A stretch of 64,000 bases of DNA from CAWINX01 sp963837585 (GTDB lineage Bacteria; Actinomycetota; Thermoleophilia; Solirubrobacterales; 70-9). The notes under the pieces were generated by a model. The model worked only from the letters and a program-made list of their open reading frames with translations. It searched no databases and was not told where the DNA came from. Below, piece after piece: positions 1 to 12,697 of the stretch. Positions within the stretch are counted from its first letter, which is position 1. Each line of letters starts with the position of its first letter. The stretch is taken from positions 1,054,001 through 1,118,000 of the forward strand of contig CAWINX010000003.1 in NCBI GenBank assembly GCA_963837585.1. The letters run 5' to 3'. Made by a program: the position numbers and the translations under genes.

Positions 1-1
1 C

Positions 2-424
2 CCGGCCAAGGTCCAGGACCCTTGCAAGCCACGGTCGTGGCGCAATCCTCAGGGCATCCAGGCGATCGCCGAGCAGTTCTCCCTCTCGGCGCTCGACGGG
101 GCCGCCTGCCGGTTGGGTGTCTCACGCGAGGAGCTCGCCCAGGCACTGGCGACGCCGGCGGCGCGGGAGCGCTTCACCCGCCGCCACGGGATCAGCGACG
201 CGAAGCTGGCGGAGGCGATCCGTGCCGGCTTGGTGCGGGCGGTCAACGACGCTGAGCGGGCCGGGGCGCTCAGCCCGATCCTGGCCGAGCCGCTGCGTGA
301 GGCGGTTCGTCAGATCCCGCTCGACCAGGCGATCCAGCTGATCCAAAACGCCCGCACGTTGCTCGACAACGTCCAGACCTTCCTCGGCCCCGCGCAGGGC
401 CTGCTCCAGCAGTTCCTGCCGTAG
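2..424 (+). CDS. hypothetical protein, 5' end outside window
   Basis: The frame is open from the first base of the window to a TAG at 422-424, so the start lies upstream and only the C-terminal ~140 residues are seen. The visible part is helical and rich in Ala, Leu and Arg, with a segment like SREELAQALATPAARERF and a terminal LLQQFLP. I recognise no domain. An internal TTG at 113 could be used as a start but nothing favours it. It is followed tail-to-tail by the small XRE regulator. Confidence 0.5.
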   Translation, partial: PAKVQDPCKPRSWRNPQGIQAIAEQFSLSALDGAACRLGVSREELAQALATPAARERFTRRHGISDAKLAEAIRAGLVRAVNDAERAGALSPILAEPLREAVRQIPLDQAIQLIQNARTLLDNVQTFLGPAQGLLQQFLP

Positions 425-430
425 CGGGCC

Positions 431-679
431 TCAGCCGCGGAATTCGAAGCGGCCGGCGGAGGGGAGCCAGCTGATCCCCTCGCAGAGCTCGGCGACGGGA
501 GTGTCGAGCGACCCGGCCAGCTTCACGATCGTGCCGAGGCGCGGCTCGCGCCCACCTCGCTCGAGCAGCGAGATTTCGGTCCGGTGCAGCTCACAGCGGA
601 ACCCCAGCTCCTCCTGGGAGATTTTTCGCCGCTTGCGCGCCTTGCGCAGGTTGACGGCAAAGCGGTCTCGGGGCTCCAC
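431..679 (-). CDS. small XRE-family HTH regulator
   Basis: An 82-residue protein that is essentially a single helix-turn-helix domain of the Cro/C1 (XRE) type: residues ~8-60 run LRKARKRRKISQEELGF, then ELHRTEISLLERGGREPRL, the classic recognition-helix pattern. It is expected to bind DNA as a dimer in the cytoplasm. The gene is divergent from the ArsR-like gene at 751, and the AT-rich 71 bp between them carries an inverted repeat, so cross-regulation or autoregulation is plausible. Target genes are unknown. Confidence 0.8.
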   Translation of the reverse strand: MEPRDRFAVNLRKARKRRKISQEELGFRCELHRTEISLLERGGREPRLGTIVKLAGSLDTPVAELCEGISWLPSAGRFEFRG

Positions 680-704
680 ATCGGTGATCTTCTGCGTGCG
701 AAGA

Positions 705-735
705 CAGAAGCTCTACAGACAAAACATTTCTTCTG
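705..735. promoter_or_regulatory. divergent promoter region with inverted repeat
   Basis: The XRE-ArsR intergenic spacer is strikingly AT-rich for this window. CAGAAG at 705-710 and CTTCTG at 730-735 form a 6-bp inverted repeat with a 19-bp spacer. A TATATT hexamer at 739-744 sits 6 bp before the GTG start at 751, which has no Shine-Dalgarno sequence, so the ArsR-like gene is probably transcribed leaderless. The repeat is a candidate operator for either regulator (inference). Confidence 0.45.
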
Positions 736-750
736 GTCTATATTTCTCGC

Positions 751-1038
751 GTGAAAGCCGACCAGCTGATCGCAGCCCTCAACCACCCGGTGAGGCGGCG
801 CATCCTCCGCGCTCTGGACGGCAAGGAGGCGGTCAGCCCGGTCGAGCTCGCCGACCGCATCGCTGTCCCACTGACCACGGTCAGCTACCACGTCAGGATT
901 CTCGCCGGCTACCGTGCCTTGAAGCTGGTCCGGACCAAGCCCGCCCGCGGCGCGGTCGAGCACTTCTACCGCTCGATGGTTGAGGCGGAGTGGGCGCTGG
1001 CGCGCTCAGGGCGTCGAAGGCCGCCGACGGTGCGCTAG
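751..1038 (+). CDS. ArsR-like winged-helix regulator
   Basis: A 95-residue protein beginning at GTG 751. Residues ~5-75 give an ArsR/HTH_20 winged helix: ALNHPVRRRILRALDG, then SPVELADRIAVPLTTVSYHV as the helix-turn-helix, followed by the wing. No metal-binding Cys/His signature is visible, so it is not an evident metal sensor. It probably regulates itself or the divergent XRE gene. The 3' end overlaps the end of the convergent DoxX-like gene by 4 bp. The C-terminal tail (GRRRPPTVR) is basic. Confidence 0.75.
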   Translation: MKADQLIAALNHPVRRRILRALDGKEAVSPVELADRIAVPLTTVSYHVRILAGYRALKLVRTKPARGAVEHFYRSMVEAEWALARSGRRRPPTVR

Positions 1039-1410
1039 GCGCTGTCCCGAGTCGCCCGCCAGACCCAGAGCATCGCCAGCGGCTGTAGCGGCAGGCGGGC
1101 CCAGAGTGCCCAGCGGGGGATCCGGTTCAGATCGAGGCCGCGGACCTGCTCGGGGTTGAGCGCCATGTGGACGTTGGCCGGGAAGACCGTGGCGAGCAGA
1201 GCGAGCAGCCACCAGCGGGCGAAGCGGCGAGTGGCCGGGACTGAGCACGGCGACGCCACCGGCGATCTCGGCCACGCCGCTGACGACGACGGCCTCGCGA
1301 TGGTGGGGGAGCGACGGCGGCATCATCGCCTCGTAGGCGCGCGGTTTGACGAAGTGCATCGCCCCGGCGAAGGCGAAGAAGCCGGCGAGGGCTTTCTGCG
1401 AGCGGCTCAT
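1035..1410 (-). CDS. DoxX-like membrane protein (frame-disrupted)
   Basis: Two frames must be joined near 1240-1250 to give a ~125-residue protein: the N-terminal part reads FFAFAGAMHFVKPRAYEAMM and the C-terminal part contains WWLLALLATVFPANVHMALN. Together they show about four hydrophobic segments and the His/Pro-containing pattern of the small DoxX-like family of integral membrane proteins. Function of this subgroup is unknown. Its ATG at 1410 is only 17 bp from the uvrB GTG, so promoters for the two divergent genes must overlap. The shift looks like a sequencing indel. Confidence 0.6.
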
Positions 1411-1427
1411 CGGCCGCGCAGTCTAAG

Positions 1428-3434
1428 GTGAATTCGGTGACCGAGTTCCAGCTCAACCCCGCCTACACGCCGACGGCAGACCAGCCGAAGGCGATCGCCG
1501 GCCTGGCCGAAGGGCTGGAGAAGGGGGAGCGGTTCCAGACCCTGCTCGGGGCGACCGGGACCGGCAAGACCTTCACGATGGCGGCGACGATCGCGGCCGT
1601 GCAGCGCCCCTCGTTGGTAATCGCCCACAACAAGACGCTCGCCGCCCAGCTCTGCAACGAGTTCCGCGAGTTCTTCCCCGACAACGCGGTCGAGTACTTC
1701 GTCTCCTACTACGACTACTACCAGCCCGAGGCCTACGTTCCGGCGCAGGACCTCTACATCGAGAAGGACTCCTCGATCAACGACGAGATCGACCGGCTCC
1801 GCCACGCGGCGACCGCGGCGCTGTTCGCCCGCCGCGACGTGATCATCGTCGCCTCGGTCTCCTGCATCTACGGGATCGGCTCGCCCCAGGTCTACAACGA
1901 GAAAATGCAGCTGTTCAAAGTCGGCGAGTCGATCGACCGCGACGAGGTGCTCCGCAAGCTGGTGAAGATGCAGTACCAGCGCAACGACGCCAACCTGGCG
2001 CGCGGCAGCTTCCGGGCGCGCGGCGAGGTGCTGGAGATCATGCCCGCCTACGCCGAGTCGGCCTACCGGATCTCCCTCTTCGGCGACGAGATCGAGGGGA
2101 TCCAGCACTTCGACCCGCTGACCGGCGAGGTGCTCGACACGATCGACCACGTCTCGGTCTGGCCGGCCTCCCACTATGTGACCAGGGACGAGACGCTGGA
2201 GCGCTCGGTCGATGAGATCCGCGAGGAGTTGAACACGCGCACCGCCGAGCTGGAGGCGGAGGGCAAGCAGCTCGAGGCCCACCGCCTGCGCCAGCGCACC
2301 GCCTACGACCTCGAGATGCTCAAGGAGATCGGCTTCACCTCGGGGATCGAGAACTACTCGCGGATCCTCGACGGCCGCCCGCAGGGCAGCCCGCCGCACA
2401 CGCTGATCGACTACTTCCCCGACGACTTCGTCGTCTTCGTCGACGAGTCCCACCAGACGATCCCCCAGATCGGCGGCATGTACGAGGGGGACCGCTCGCG
2501 CAAGCAGACGCTGGTCGACTACGGCTTCCGGCTGCCCTCGGCGATCGACAACCGGCCGCTCAAGTTCGACGAGTTCCTCGAGCGGGTGCCGCGGCTGGTG
2601 ATGGCCTCGGCGACGCCGGGGCCGTTCGAGCGGGCGGAGTCGGCCCGGATCGTCGAGCAGATCGTCCGCCCGACCGGGATCGTCGACCCCGAGATCGAGG
2701 TGCGCGAGACGAAGAACCAGATCGACGACCTGATGAACGAGATCCGCCGCCGCGCCGAGTCCGGCGACCGCGTCCTGGTCACGACCCTGACCAAGAAGAT
2801 GGCCGAGGACCTGACCAACTATCTGCTCGAGTACGGGATCAAGGTCCGCTACCTGCACTCCGAGGTCGACACCCTGGAGCGGATCCAGATCATCCGCGAC
2901 CTGCGGCTGGGGGAGTACGACGTCCTGGTCGGGGTCAACCTGCTGCGCGAGGGGCTCGACCTGCCCGAGGTCTCCCTGGTCGCGATCCTCGACGCCGACA
3001 AGGAGGGCTTCCTGCGCGGCGAGACCAGCCTCGTGCAGACGATCGGGCGGGCGGCGCGCAACGTCGACGGGCGGGTGCTGATGTACGCGGACCGCGAGAC
3101 CGACTCGATGCGCGCCGCGATCCGCGAGACCGACCGCCGCCGCGCGATCCAGATCGCCTACAACGCCGAGCACGGGATCACCCCCGAGACGGTCCGCAAG
3201 GGCATCTCCGAGATGGCCGAGTTCCTCGCGATGGAGGACCGGGCGCCGCGAAAAAAGCGCCGTGGCCGCGCCACCGAGGTCAGCGACCCGGAGGAGCTGG
3301 AGCGCACGATCGTCGCCCTCGAGGAGGAGATGCTCGCCGCCGCCGACGACCTCCGCTTCGAGGAGGCGGGGCGAATCCGCGACGAGCTGAAGGAGCTGCG
3401 CCGCGACCTCGACGGACTGCGGGCCGGGGCCTAG
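1428..3434 (+). CDS. uvrB: excinuclease ABC subunit B
   Basis: 668 residues, the normal length for UvrB, the DNA-damage-verifying helicase of nucleotide excision repair that receives DNA from UvrA and recruits UvrC. Walker A GATGTGKT lies at residues 41-48; the beta-hairpin that inserts into DNA is the YYDYYQPEAYVP segment; helicase motifs include DESHQT and a C-terminal LLREGLDLPEV and QTIGRAARN; the last ~40 residues form the UVR domain that contacts UvrC. GTG 1428 is the first start; a second GTG in frame lies at 1437. The stop codon overlaps that of the convergent response regulator. uvrA lies 5.5 kb downstream. Confidence 0.97.
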   Translation: MNSVTEFQLNPAYTPTADQPKAIAGLAEGLEKGERFQTLLGATGTGKTFTMAATIAAVQRPSLVIAHNKTLAAQLCNEFREFFPDNAVEYFVSYYDYYQPEAYVPAQDLYIEKDSSINDEIDRLRHAATAALFARRDVIIVASVSCIYGIGSPQVYNEKMQLFKVGESIDRDEVLRKLVKMQYQRNDANLARGSFRARGEVLEIMPAYAESAYRISLFGDEIEGIQHFDPLTGEVLDTIDHVSVWPASHYVTRDETLERSVDEIREELNTRTAELEAEGKQLEAHRLRQRTAYDLEMLKEIGFTSGIENYSRILDGRPQGSPPHTLIDYFPDDFVVFVDESHQTIPQIGGMYEGDRSRKQTLVDYGFRLPSAIDNRPLKFDEFLERVPRLVMASATPGPFERAESARIVEQIVRPTGIVDPEIEVRETKNQIDDLMNEIRRRAESGDRVLVTTLTKKMAEDLTNYLLEYGIKVRYLHSEVDTLERIQIIRDLRLGEYDVLVGVNLLREGLDLPEVSLVAILDADKEGFLRGETSLVQTIGRAARNVDGRVLMYADRETDSMRAAIRETDRRRAIQIAYNAEHGITPETVRKGISEMAEFLAMEDRAPRKKRRGRATEVSDPEELERTIVALEEEMLAAADDLRFEEAGRIRDELKELRRDLDGLRAGA

Positions 3435-4086
3435 CCGGGCTGGTCGAGGAAGCGCAGTACCGCGAGCACGCGACGGTGGTCGTCGGGGCCCGGCGCCAGC
3501 GCCGAACTTGCCGAAGATGCCGGTGACGTGCTTTTCGACAGCGCGCTCGCTGACCACCAGCTCGGCGGCGATCGCCGCGTTCGAGCGTCCCTCGGCCATC
3601 AGCCCGAGCACCTCGCGCTCGCGCGGGGTCAGTTCCTCCAGCGGGATCGTCCCGACGGCGCGCGCCCGAGCATCTGCGAGACGACTTCGGGGTCGAGCAC
3701 CGAGCCGCCGCCGCCGACCCGGCGGACCGCGTCGGTCAGAGCGTCGATGTCGGCGACGCGGTCCTTGAGCAGGTAGCCGAGCCCCTCGGCGCTCTCGGCG
3801 AGCAGGTCGCGGGCGTAGGCGACCTCGACGTACTGGGAGAGGACGAGCACTCCCGACCTCCGGCAGCTCAGCGCGGATCGCGCGGGCGGCGACGCAGGCC
3901 CTCGTCGGTGTGGGTGGGCGGCATCCGCACATCGACGACCGCGACGTCGGGCTTGTGGGCTCGCACCTTGCGCAGCAACTCCTCGCCGTCGCCGGCCTGG
4001 CCGACCACCTCGCAGCCGCCCTCCTCGAGCAGCCGGACCACCCCCTCGCGCAGCAGGGTGGAATCGTCGGCGATCACGACGCGCAT
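3431..4086 (-). CDS. NarL/LuxR-type response regulator (frame-disrupted)
   Basis: Three frames join into a ~215-residue two-domain regulator. The N-terminus MRVVIADDSTLLREGVVRLL is a receiver domain with the acidic pair DD and the phospho-acceptor in VAVVDVRMPP. The middle contains LLKDRVADIDAL, with the conserved Lys. The C-terminus has a LuxR helix-turn-helix, LTPREREVLGLMAEGRSNAA, and ends FLDQPG. Shifts fall near 3495, 3660 and 3850. It starts 9 bp after the kinase stop, so it is the last gene of a receiver-kinase-regulator operon and is its likely transcriptional output. Confidence 0.8.
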
Positions 4087-4095
4087 GGCCCGACG

Positions 4096-5606
4096 CTAAC
4101 CGCCCAGCGGGATTCGCGCACGGACCACGGTGCCGTCGCCGGCCGGGCTGACCACCGTCAGGCTCGCCGTCGAGGGCGGCAACGCGGTCGGAGAGGCCGC
4201 GCAGGCCGGTGCCCGACGCCGGATCGGCCCCGCCGACGCCGTCGTCGCTGACCTCGATCTCGACCGCGCCGTCTTCCTGCGGCGACGCGCACCGCCGCAG
4301 CCGACGCCTGCGGCGTAGCGGGCGACGTTGGTGAGCGCCTCGGCGACGACGAAGTAGGTGGTCGACTCGACCGCCGCTCGGCATCTGCTCGCGGCGGGCG
4401 TTTCGACGATCTCGACCGGCACCGGGGAACGGTCGGCGAGGTTGCCAAGCGCCGCCTCGAGACCCCGGTCGCTGAGCACGGCGGGGTGGATGCCGCGGGC
4501 GAGCTCGCGCAGCTCCGCCGTCGCCTCGCCGAGTTCGTCCATCGCCTCGTCGAGCAGTTCGGCCGCGGCCCTCGGATCGCTCTCGATCCGACTGCGCACC
4601 AACCGCAGGCTCATCGCCAGCGCCACCAGGTGCTGCTGGGCGCCGTCGTGGAGGTCGCGCTCGACCCGCCGCCGCTCCTCGTAGCCCGCTTCGACGATCC
4701 GCGCACGGGACGCCTGCAGCTCGGCGACCTTGGCCTGCAGCGCGGCGTTCAACTGCTCGTTCTCGGCGCTCAGCTCAGAGCTGATCTCCTCCGCTCGTGA
4801 CCAATCCGCGAGCGCAGCAGGCCGGCGCAGGAAGGCGAACGGCAGGCAGGCGAAGACGGCGATCGCGGCGATGAAGGCGACCGAGCTCGGCCGAGTCGGG
4901 GGCGCCGGCCGCGCTGAGCGATCAGCTGCACGAGTACCAGCAGCGAAGGCCAGGCCGCCGGTGACAGACGACCGGCGCGAGGGCGCGCCGCTCGCGCGCT
5001 TCGCTGCCGGCGCCAGCGGCGAGAAGACCAGCACCACGGTCGCGGCGATCACCGGCGATCGCGACCGAGGATCTGGACGGCGCTGATCGCGTCGGCGAGG
5101 TTCTGCGTGGCCCTCGATCAGCAACGGGTTGGCAGGGCAGTCGTCGGCAGCCATCGCGTCGTTGGGTCGGTGAGAGAGCGCCCAGGCGACCTGCATCGAC
5201 CGTGGTGACGAAGTAGGCGCCGGCGACGATGACCTTCTGCAGGTCGAGTCGTCGAGTCGGCCCGACGGGAAGGTGATCAGCAGCTGGATCAGGATCGCGT
5301 AGGGGAGCGAGCTGCCGAAGCGTGCCGATCGCGAAGACGACGCTCGTTGTTGGAGGAGCCGAGCGCCTGGAAGAACCAGGTGAACCCGATCGCCGTCATC
5401 AGCGGCCCGACGTTGTCGTCCGGGCGGCGGTACCAGGCGTAGAGCCCGGTGCCGGCGAAGCCCCAGCCGGCGAGCAGGATCAGCGCTGTCGCCAGGCCGC
5501 GCGGGCTCTGTGTGGTCGCTGGTGAGGATCGAGCACGGCGGAGCCGATGCCCGAACACGAAGGCGAGCGCGGCGAGGCCGAACAGGGCGCGGCGGAGTCC
5601 GGTCAT
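4096..5606 (-). CDS. NarL-family sensor histidine kinase (frame-disrupted)
   Basis: The N-terminus (MTGLRRALFGLAALAFVFG, start 5606) opens a multi-pass membrane region covering roughly 5606-4850 that is interrupted by several frame changes. A coiled-coil linker, EENQLN-like with AALQAKVAELQASRARIVEA, leads into the HisKA_3 dimerisation domain with the phospho-accepting His in VERDLHDGAQQHLVAL. The HATPase region includes YFVVAEALTNVARYA and ends RIPLGG at 4096, again with shifts. It autophosphorylates and passes phosphate to the LuxR-type regulator that follows, and possibly to the stand-alone receiver that overlaps its start by ATGA. The signal is not deducible. Confidence 0.8.
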
Positions 5607-5958
5607 CCGACCAGCGCGGCGAGGGCGTCGCCGCTCAGCTCGCCCTTGGTGACGAAGCCCAGCGCCGGGCTGGCGGCGATCTCGGCGCCGAAGTCGGAGC
5701 GCTCGCGGGTCGAGGTGAGGACGATCGCCGGGCGCTCTGCGGCCGCCGCGAGGCTCCGCGGCGACCTCGAAGCCGTCGATGTCGGGGAGCTGCACGTCGA
5801 GCAGGACCAGGTCCGGGTTGAGCTCGCGCACCGCCGCCAGCGCCGCGGCGCCGTCGTCGGCCTCGCCGACCACCGAGTAGCCGGCGGCCTCGAGCATCCG
5901 CCGGGCGCTGAGCGCGGAAGCTCGGGTGGTCGTCGACGATGAGGACCGAGGTGGGCAT
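5603..5958 (-). CDS. stand-alone receiver-domain response regulator (frame-disrupted)
   Basis: About 118 residues forming only a CheY-like receiver: MPTSVLIVDDHPSFRA with the acidic pair, the phospho-acceptor Asp in DLVLLDVQLPDIDGFEVA, the Thr/Ser in IVLTSTRERSDFGAEI, and the Lys in GFVTKGEL. Shifts occur near 5757 and 5920. No output domain follows because the stop TGA overlaps the kinase start (ATGA). It is the first gene of the operon and may act as a phosphate sink or an input regulator for the kinase. Confidence 0.75.
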
Positions 5959-6051
5959 GCCGGCGATTGTCCTTGTATGGGGGCGTGCCCGTGGGTACGG
6001 CTATCCACACCTTCGGCGGTCGGTTGACCCGCACCCGAAGACGCCTGCCAG

Positions 6052-6079
6052 CCGCATTGGAACGCCGTCTCCGCATTGG
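6052..6079. promoter_or_regulatory. 9-bp direct repeat upstream of MMPL gene
   Basis: CCGCATTGG occurs at 6052-6060 and again at 6071-6079, a 19-bp centre-to-centre spacing that puts both copies on nearly the same face of DNA. It lies in the 163-bp spacer between the divergent two-component operon and the MMPL transporter, about 45 bp before the transporter ATG. A tandem LuxR-type regulator site is a reasonable guess. Confidence 0.35.
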
Positions 6080-6121
6080 GAGCCTGGACCGGTCTCATTC
6101 AACCCGATCGAAAGGAACCCA

Positions 6122-8334
6122 ATGCAAGCCAAGACGAACATCGCCGCCCGCGCCGCCCGCTGGAGCGCGACGCACCGCAAGATCGCCATCTTCGGATGGC
6201 TGGCCTTCGTGGTCGTCTCCGTAGTCGATCGGCGGCGCCGTCGGGCAGAAGGACCCTCACCAACGCGGAAGCCGTCTCCGGCGAGGCCGGGCGGGCCGAG
6301 GTCGCGCTCGAGAAGGCGAAGCTGAACGACAGCAGCGAGCTGGTGCTCGTCCAGAACAAGAGCCTCAGCGTCGACGATCCCGCTTTTCGCGGCGACGATC
6401 GCCGATGTCACCGGGCGCCTCGGGAAGTTGCCCGCGGTCTCCAAGCTCAGCTCTCCCGCAGAGCGGCGGCGGCCAGGTCTCCGGCCGACGGCCACTCGGC
6501 GCTGATCGAGTTCGAGTTGCCCAGCGACCTGACCAACGGCCGAGGCCAAGGTCGACGCCACGCTCGCCGCGGTTACAGACGACGCAGCGCGGCCATCCGG
6601 GGTTCCGGGTCGAGCAGTTCGGCGCGGCCAGCGCCGAGAAGGCGCTTCAGGCCGTCTTCGAGCGAGGACCTGAAGAAGCGCCGAGACGACCTCGCTGCCG
6701 ATCACCCTGGCGATCCTGCTGCTCGCCTTCGGCGCGCTGGTGGCGGCCTTTGTGCCGTTGCTGCTCGCTTTCTCGGCGGTGCTGGCGACGGTCGGCCTGC
6801 TGGCGCATCCCAGCCAGCTGGTGCCGATGGACCCCAACGTCTCCTCGGTGGTGGTGCTGGTCGGCCTCGCCGTCGGCGTCGACTACTCGCTCTTCTACCT
6901 GCGCCGCGAGCGCGAGGAGAGGCGGGCGGGCGCAGCGTCGGCGGAGGCCGCGCTTGCGGCCGCGGCGGCAACCTCCGGGCGGGCGGTGCTCGTCTCGGGC
7001 GCGACCGTGATCGCCGCGATGGCCGGGATGCTGCTCAGCGGCGACCCGACCTTCACCTCGTTTGCGGTGGGCACGATGACCGTCGTCGCGGTGGCGATGT
7101 TCGCCTCGCTGACGGTGCTGCCGGCGGTCCTCTCCAAGCTCGGCGACCGGGTCGAGAAGGGGAGGATCCCGTTCCTGCGCCGCTTCCGCGCGCGTCGCGG
7201 CGGGCGGTCCGTCTGGGGCTCGATCGTCGATCGCGTCATGCGGCGGCCGGTCCTCTACGATGGTGGCCTCGGCCGGCCTCCTGGTCGCGCTCGCGATTCC
7301 GGCGCTCGAGCATGCACACGGTCGTCAGCGGCAGCGACGACCTGCCGCGCGACATCCCGGTCGTGCAGACCTACGACCGCGTCACCGAGGCCTTCCCCGA
7401 CAAGGGCGCGAGTCGACGCGTCGTGGTCGAGGCCGACGACGTCACCTCCGGCGCCGGTTGCCGCGGCGATCGCGGAGTTCCGCGAGCAGGCGGCGACGCA
7501 CCGGGTCGTCAAGGGCCCGGTCAAGGTGCGACACGAGCGCCGACGGCAAGACCGCGGCGATCGACGTGCCGACGGTCGGGAGCGGCAGCAACGCCGCGGC
7601 GACCGCGGCGATGGAGCGGATCCGCGAGCGGATCGTGCCCCGGCCGCCTTCGCGGGTGTCGCGGGCGCCGAGGTCAACGTCACCGGCCAGGCGGCCCAGT
7701 CGAAGGACTTCAACGAGTTGCTGGCCCAGCGCCTGCCGCTCGTTTTCGCCTTCGTCCTCGGCTTCGCCTTCCTGCTGATGCTGGTCACGTTCCGCTCGAT
7801 CGTCGTCCCGATCAAGGCGATCGTGCTCAACCTGCTCTCGGTGGGCGCCGCCTACGGGGTGCTGGTGCTGGTGTTCCAGAAGGGGCTGGGCGAGTCACTG
7901 CTCGGCTTCCACTCGAACGGAGGCGTCAGCTCCTGGCTGCCGCTCTTCCTGTTCGTGATCCTGTTCGGCCTCTCGATGGACTACCACGTGCTGATCCTCA
8001 GCCGGGTCCGCGAGGGCGTCGACCGGGGGCATGAGCAGCGACGAGGCGGTCCGCCAGGGGATCACGGCGACGGCGGGGACGGTGACGAGCGCGGCGATGG
8101 TGATGGTGCGCGGTCTTCTCGATCTTCGCCACGCTCAGACCATCATCGACATGAAAGAGATGGGCATCGGCCTCGCCGTCGCGGTCCTGATCGACGCGAC
8201 GATCGTGCGGGCGGTGCTGTTGCCGGCGGCGATGAAGCTGCTCGGCGAGCGCAACTGGTACCTGCCCCGCTCGCTCGGCTGGCTGCCGAAGGCGCGCGCA
8301 CTCCGAGCCGGAGGTCGAGCCGGCCCGGGCGTAG
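6122..8334 (+). CDS. MMPL-family RND transporter (multiply frame-disrupted)
   Basis: Start ATG 6122 has an AAGGA ribosome site. The reconstructed protein is ~735 residues with the MMPL/RND plan: an N-terminal helix (KIAIFGWLAFVVVSVV), a periplasmic loop, then a helix bundle with the diagnostic SSVVVLVGLAVGVDYSLFYL; a second repeat has a loop (SDDLPRDIPVVQTYDR), the bundle FAFVLGFAFLLMLVTFRSIV and the motif ILFGLSMDYHVLILSRVRE. Both repeats keep the DY residues associated with proton coupling. At least eight shifts are needed between 6225 and 8310; the likely end is TAG 8332-8334. It is expected to export lipids or drugs using proton motive force, perhaps controlled by the divergent two-component genes. 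Confidence 0.8.
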
Positions 8335-8373
8335 GCAGAAGGGAACGGGGAGAGGCAGCTCCCGCCGCCAAAC

Positions 8374-8401
8374 GGGCGTCGCGGCATTTGCCGCGGCGCC
8401 C
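8374..8401. terminator. hairpin between convergent MMPL and SnoaL-like genes
   Basis: Arms 8374-8386 (GGGCGTCGCGGCA) and 8389-8401 pair over 13 positions with one G-T wobble and a 2-nt loop. It lies between the ends of two convergent genes and can serve both as a terminator; no U-run follows. Confidence 0.5.
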
Positions 8402-8425
8402 GCTTCGCTGCCGGATCCCTGGCGG

Positions 8426-8803
8426 TTAGGCGAGCAGCTTCGCGGCCTTGGCGCTGTCGGCGTGGAACTCGCCGCGCACCAGCTTGCCGTCTGCGAAGTT
8501 CATCAGGTGCAGATAGGGCGCCTCGAAGCTGCCGCTGTCGTTGCCGGCGCGCTGGGTTCCCATGACGATCACGTCGTCGCCGGCGTCGATGAACTCCTCC
8601 GGCTCGACGCTGAACGACGTCCAGTAGTTCGGCAGCTGGGCGAAGTTCGCCATGATCTGCTCGCGCCCTCGGGTTTCCCCGCCCAGCGGTAACTCGTCCG
8701 AGGTCACCCAGACGGCGTCCTCGGCGAAGTCCTCCTGCAGGGCGGCCAGGTCGCCGCGGCCGAAGGCCTCGTAGGCGGACCGGGCGGTGTCGACATTCGA
8801 CAT
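8426..8803 (-). CDS. SnoaL-like / NTF2-fold protein
   Basis: 125 residues, start ATG 8803 chosen because MSNVDTARSAYEAFGRGDLA is the canonical N-terminal helix of SnoaL-like polyketide-cyclase-fold proteins. The cone-shaped alpha+beta fold is indicated by FAEDAVWVTS, then GREQIMANFAQL and paired strands such as DDVIVMGTQR and HLMNFADGKLVRGEF. Members are small cytosolic isomerases, hydrolases or stress proteins; substrate cannot be assigned. It is divergent from uvrA. Confidence 0.75.
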   Translation of the reverse strand: MSNVDTARSAYEAFGRGDLAALQEDFAEDAVWVTSDELPLGGETRGREQIMANFAQLPNYWTSFSVEPEEFIDAGDDVIVMGTQRAGNDSGSFEAPYLHLMNFADGKLVRGEFHADSAKAAKLLA

Positions 8804-8869
8804 CTCTCTCCTTGGGTCTCGGTTGACCCTGCCCGGGGCAAACTGTAAACTCACCGCCGCTTCCCTTCG

Positions 8870-8883
8870 GGAACATCTGTTCG
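8870..8883. promoter_or_regulatory. LexA (SOS) box upstream of uvrA
   Basis: GGAACATCTGTTCG matches the Gram-positive/actinobacterial LexA consensus CGAAC-N4-GTTCG at all but the first base (GAAC at 8871-8874, GTTC at 8879-8882). A TAGAAT -10-like hexamer lies at 8890-8895, so the box sits between the expected -35 and -10 positions, where LexA would block transcription. Confidence 0.7.
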
Positions 8884-8897
8884 CCTGCGTAGAATCG

Positions 8898-11771
<2,874 letters not shown>

Positions 11772-12697
11772 GTCGCCCAGCGAAGCGACCCGCACCGCGG
11801 GCGGGCGCTCGTCGACGAAGAGGTGCTTGCTCATCTCCTTGGTCAGCGCCTCCATGTAGCGGTCGCCGAAGCGGACCCCGAGCCCGCCGCCGATCACCAC
11901 CGCCTCCGGGTCGAGCAGGTTGACCGCCGAGGCGATCCCGGTTCCAAGCATCTCGATGGCGCGGTCGATCAGCTTCTCGGCCAGGTGGTCGCCGTGGTCG
12001 AGAGCGCGCTCCCAGATTCCACTCGTCAGCCGGTCGCGGTCGTGTTTGCGCATCAGCTTGAAGAGGTCGGTCTTGTGGCCTTCCTCGTGCTGGCGCCGTG
12101 CCTCGGCCTCCATCGCGGCGCGTCCCGCGTAGGCCTCCAGGCAGCCCTTGCGGCCGCAGGGGCACTTCGCCCCGCCCCGCTTGACGACCGTGTGGCCGAT
12201 CTCCCCGGCGGCGCCGCGCCCCAGCCAGGGCTTGCCGTCGAGGATCAGGCCGCCGCCGACGCCGGTTCCCCAGAAGACGCCGATCAGGCTGGAGAACTCG
12301 CGGCCGGCGCCGAGGTGGAACTCGGCCTCGGTCGCCACCTGGACGTCGTTGCCGACTCGGACCGGCGCGTCCAGCTCCTTCTTCAGCGTCTCGGCGAGCG
12401 CGAAGCTGCCGTTCCAGCCGGGCAGGTTGCGGGCGCCGGAAACGACGCCGCTCTTCCCGTCGACGTCGCCCGGCGAGCCGACGCCGACGCCCTCGAGATC
12501 CTTCGACTCGACCCCGGCCTCGCCCGCCGCCTCGCGCAGCGCAGCCGCCATCTCGTCGGCGACTCCCTGCGGCCCGCCGGAGGTCGGGGTCGGTCGCCGC
12601 GACTCGCCGAGCACCTTGCCCCTCGCATCGACGATCGCGGTCTGGATCTTCGTGCCGCCGAGGTCGATCCCGCCTCGCAGCTTTGCTTTCCTTGGGG

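Noticed and set aside
1407..3932. 841-residue minus-strand open frame opposite uvrB
   Set aside because: It is the antisense of uvrB in a GC-rich genome; its composition (Arg/Asp/Leu/Val monotony) has no domain, and uvrB is certain.
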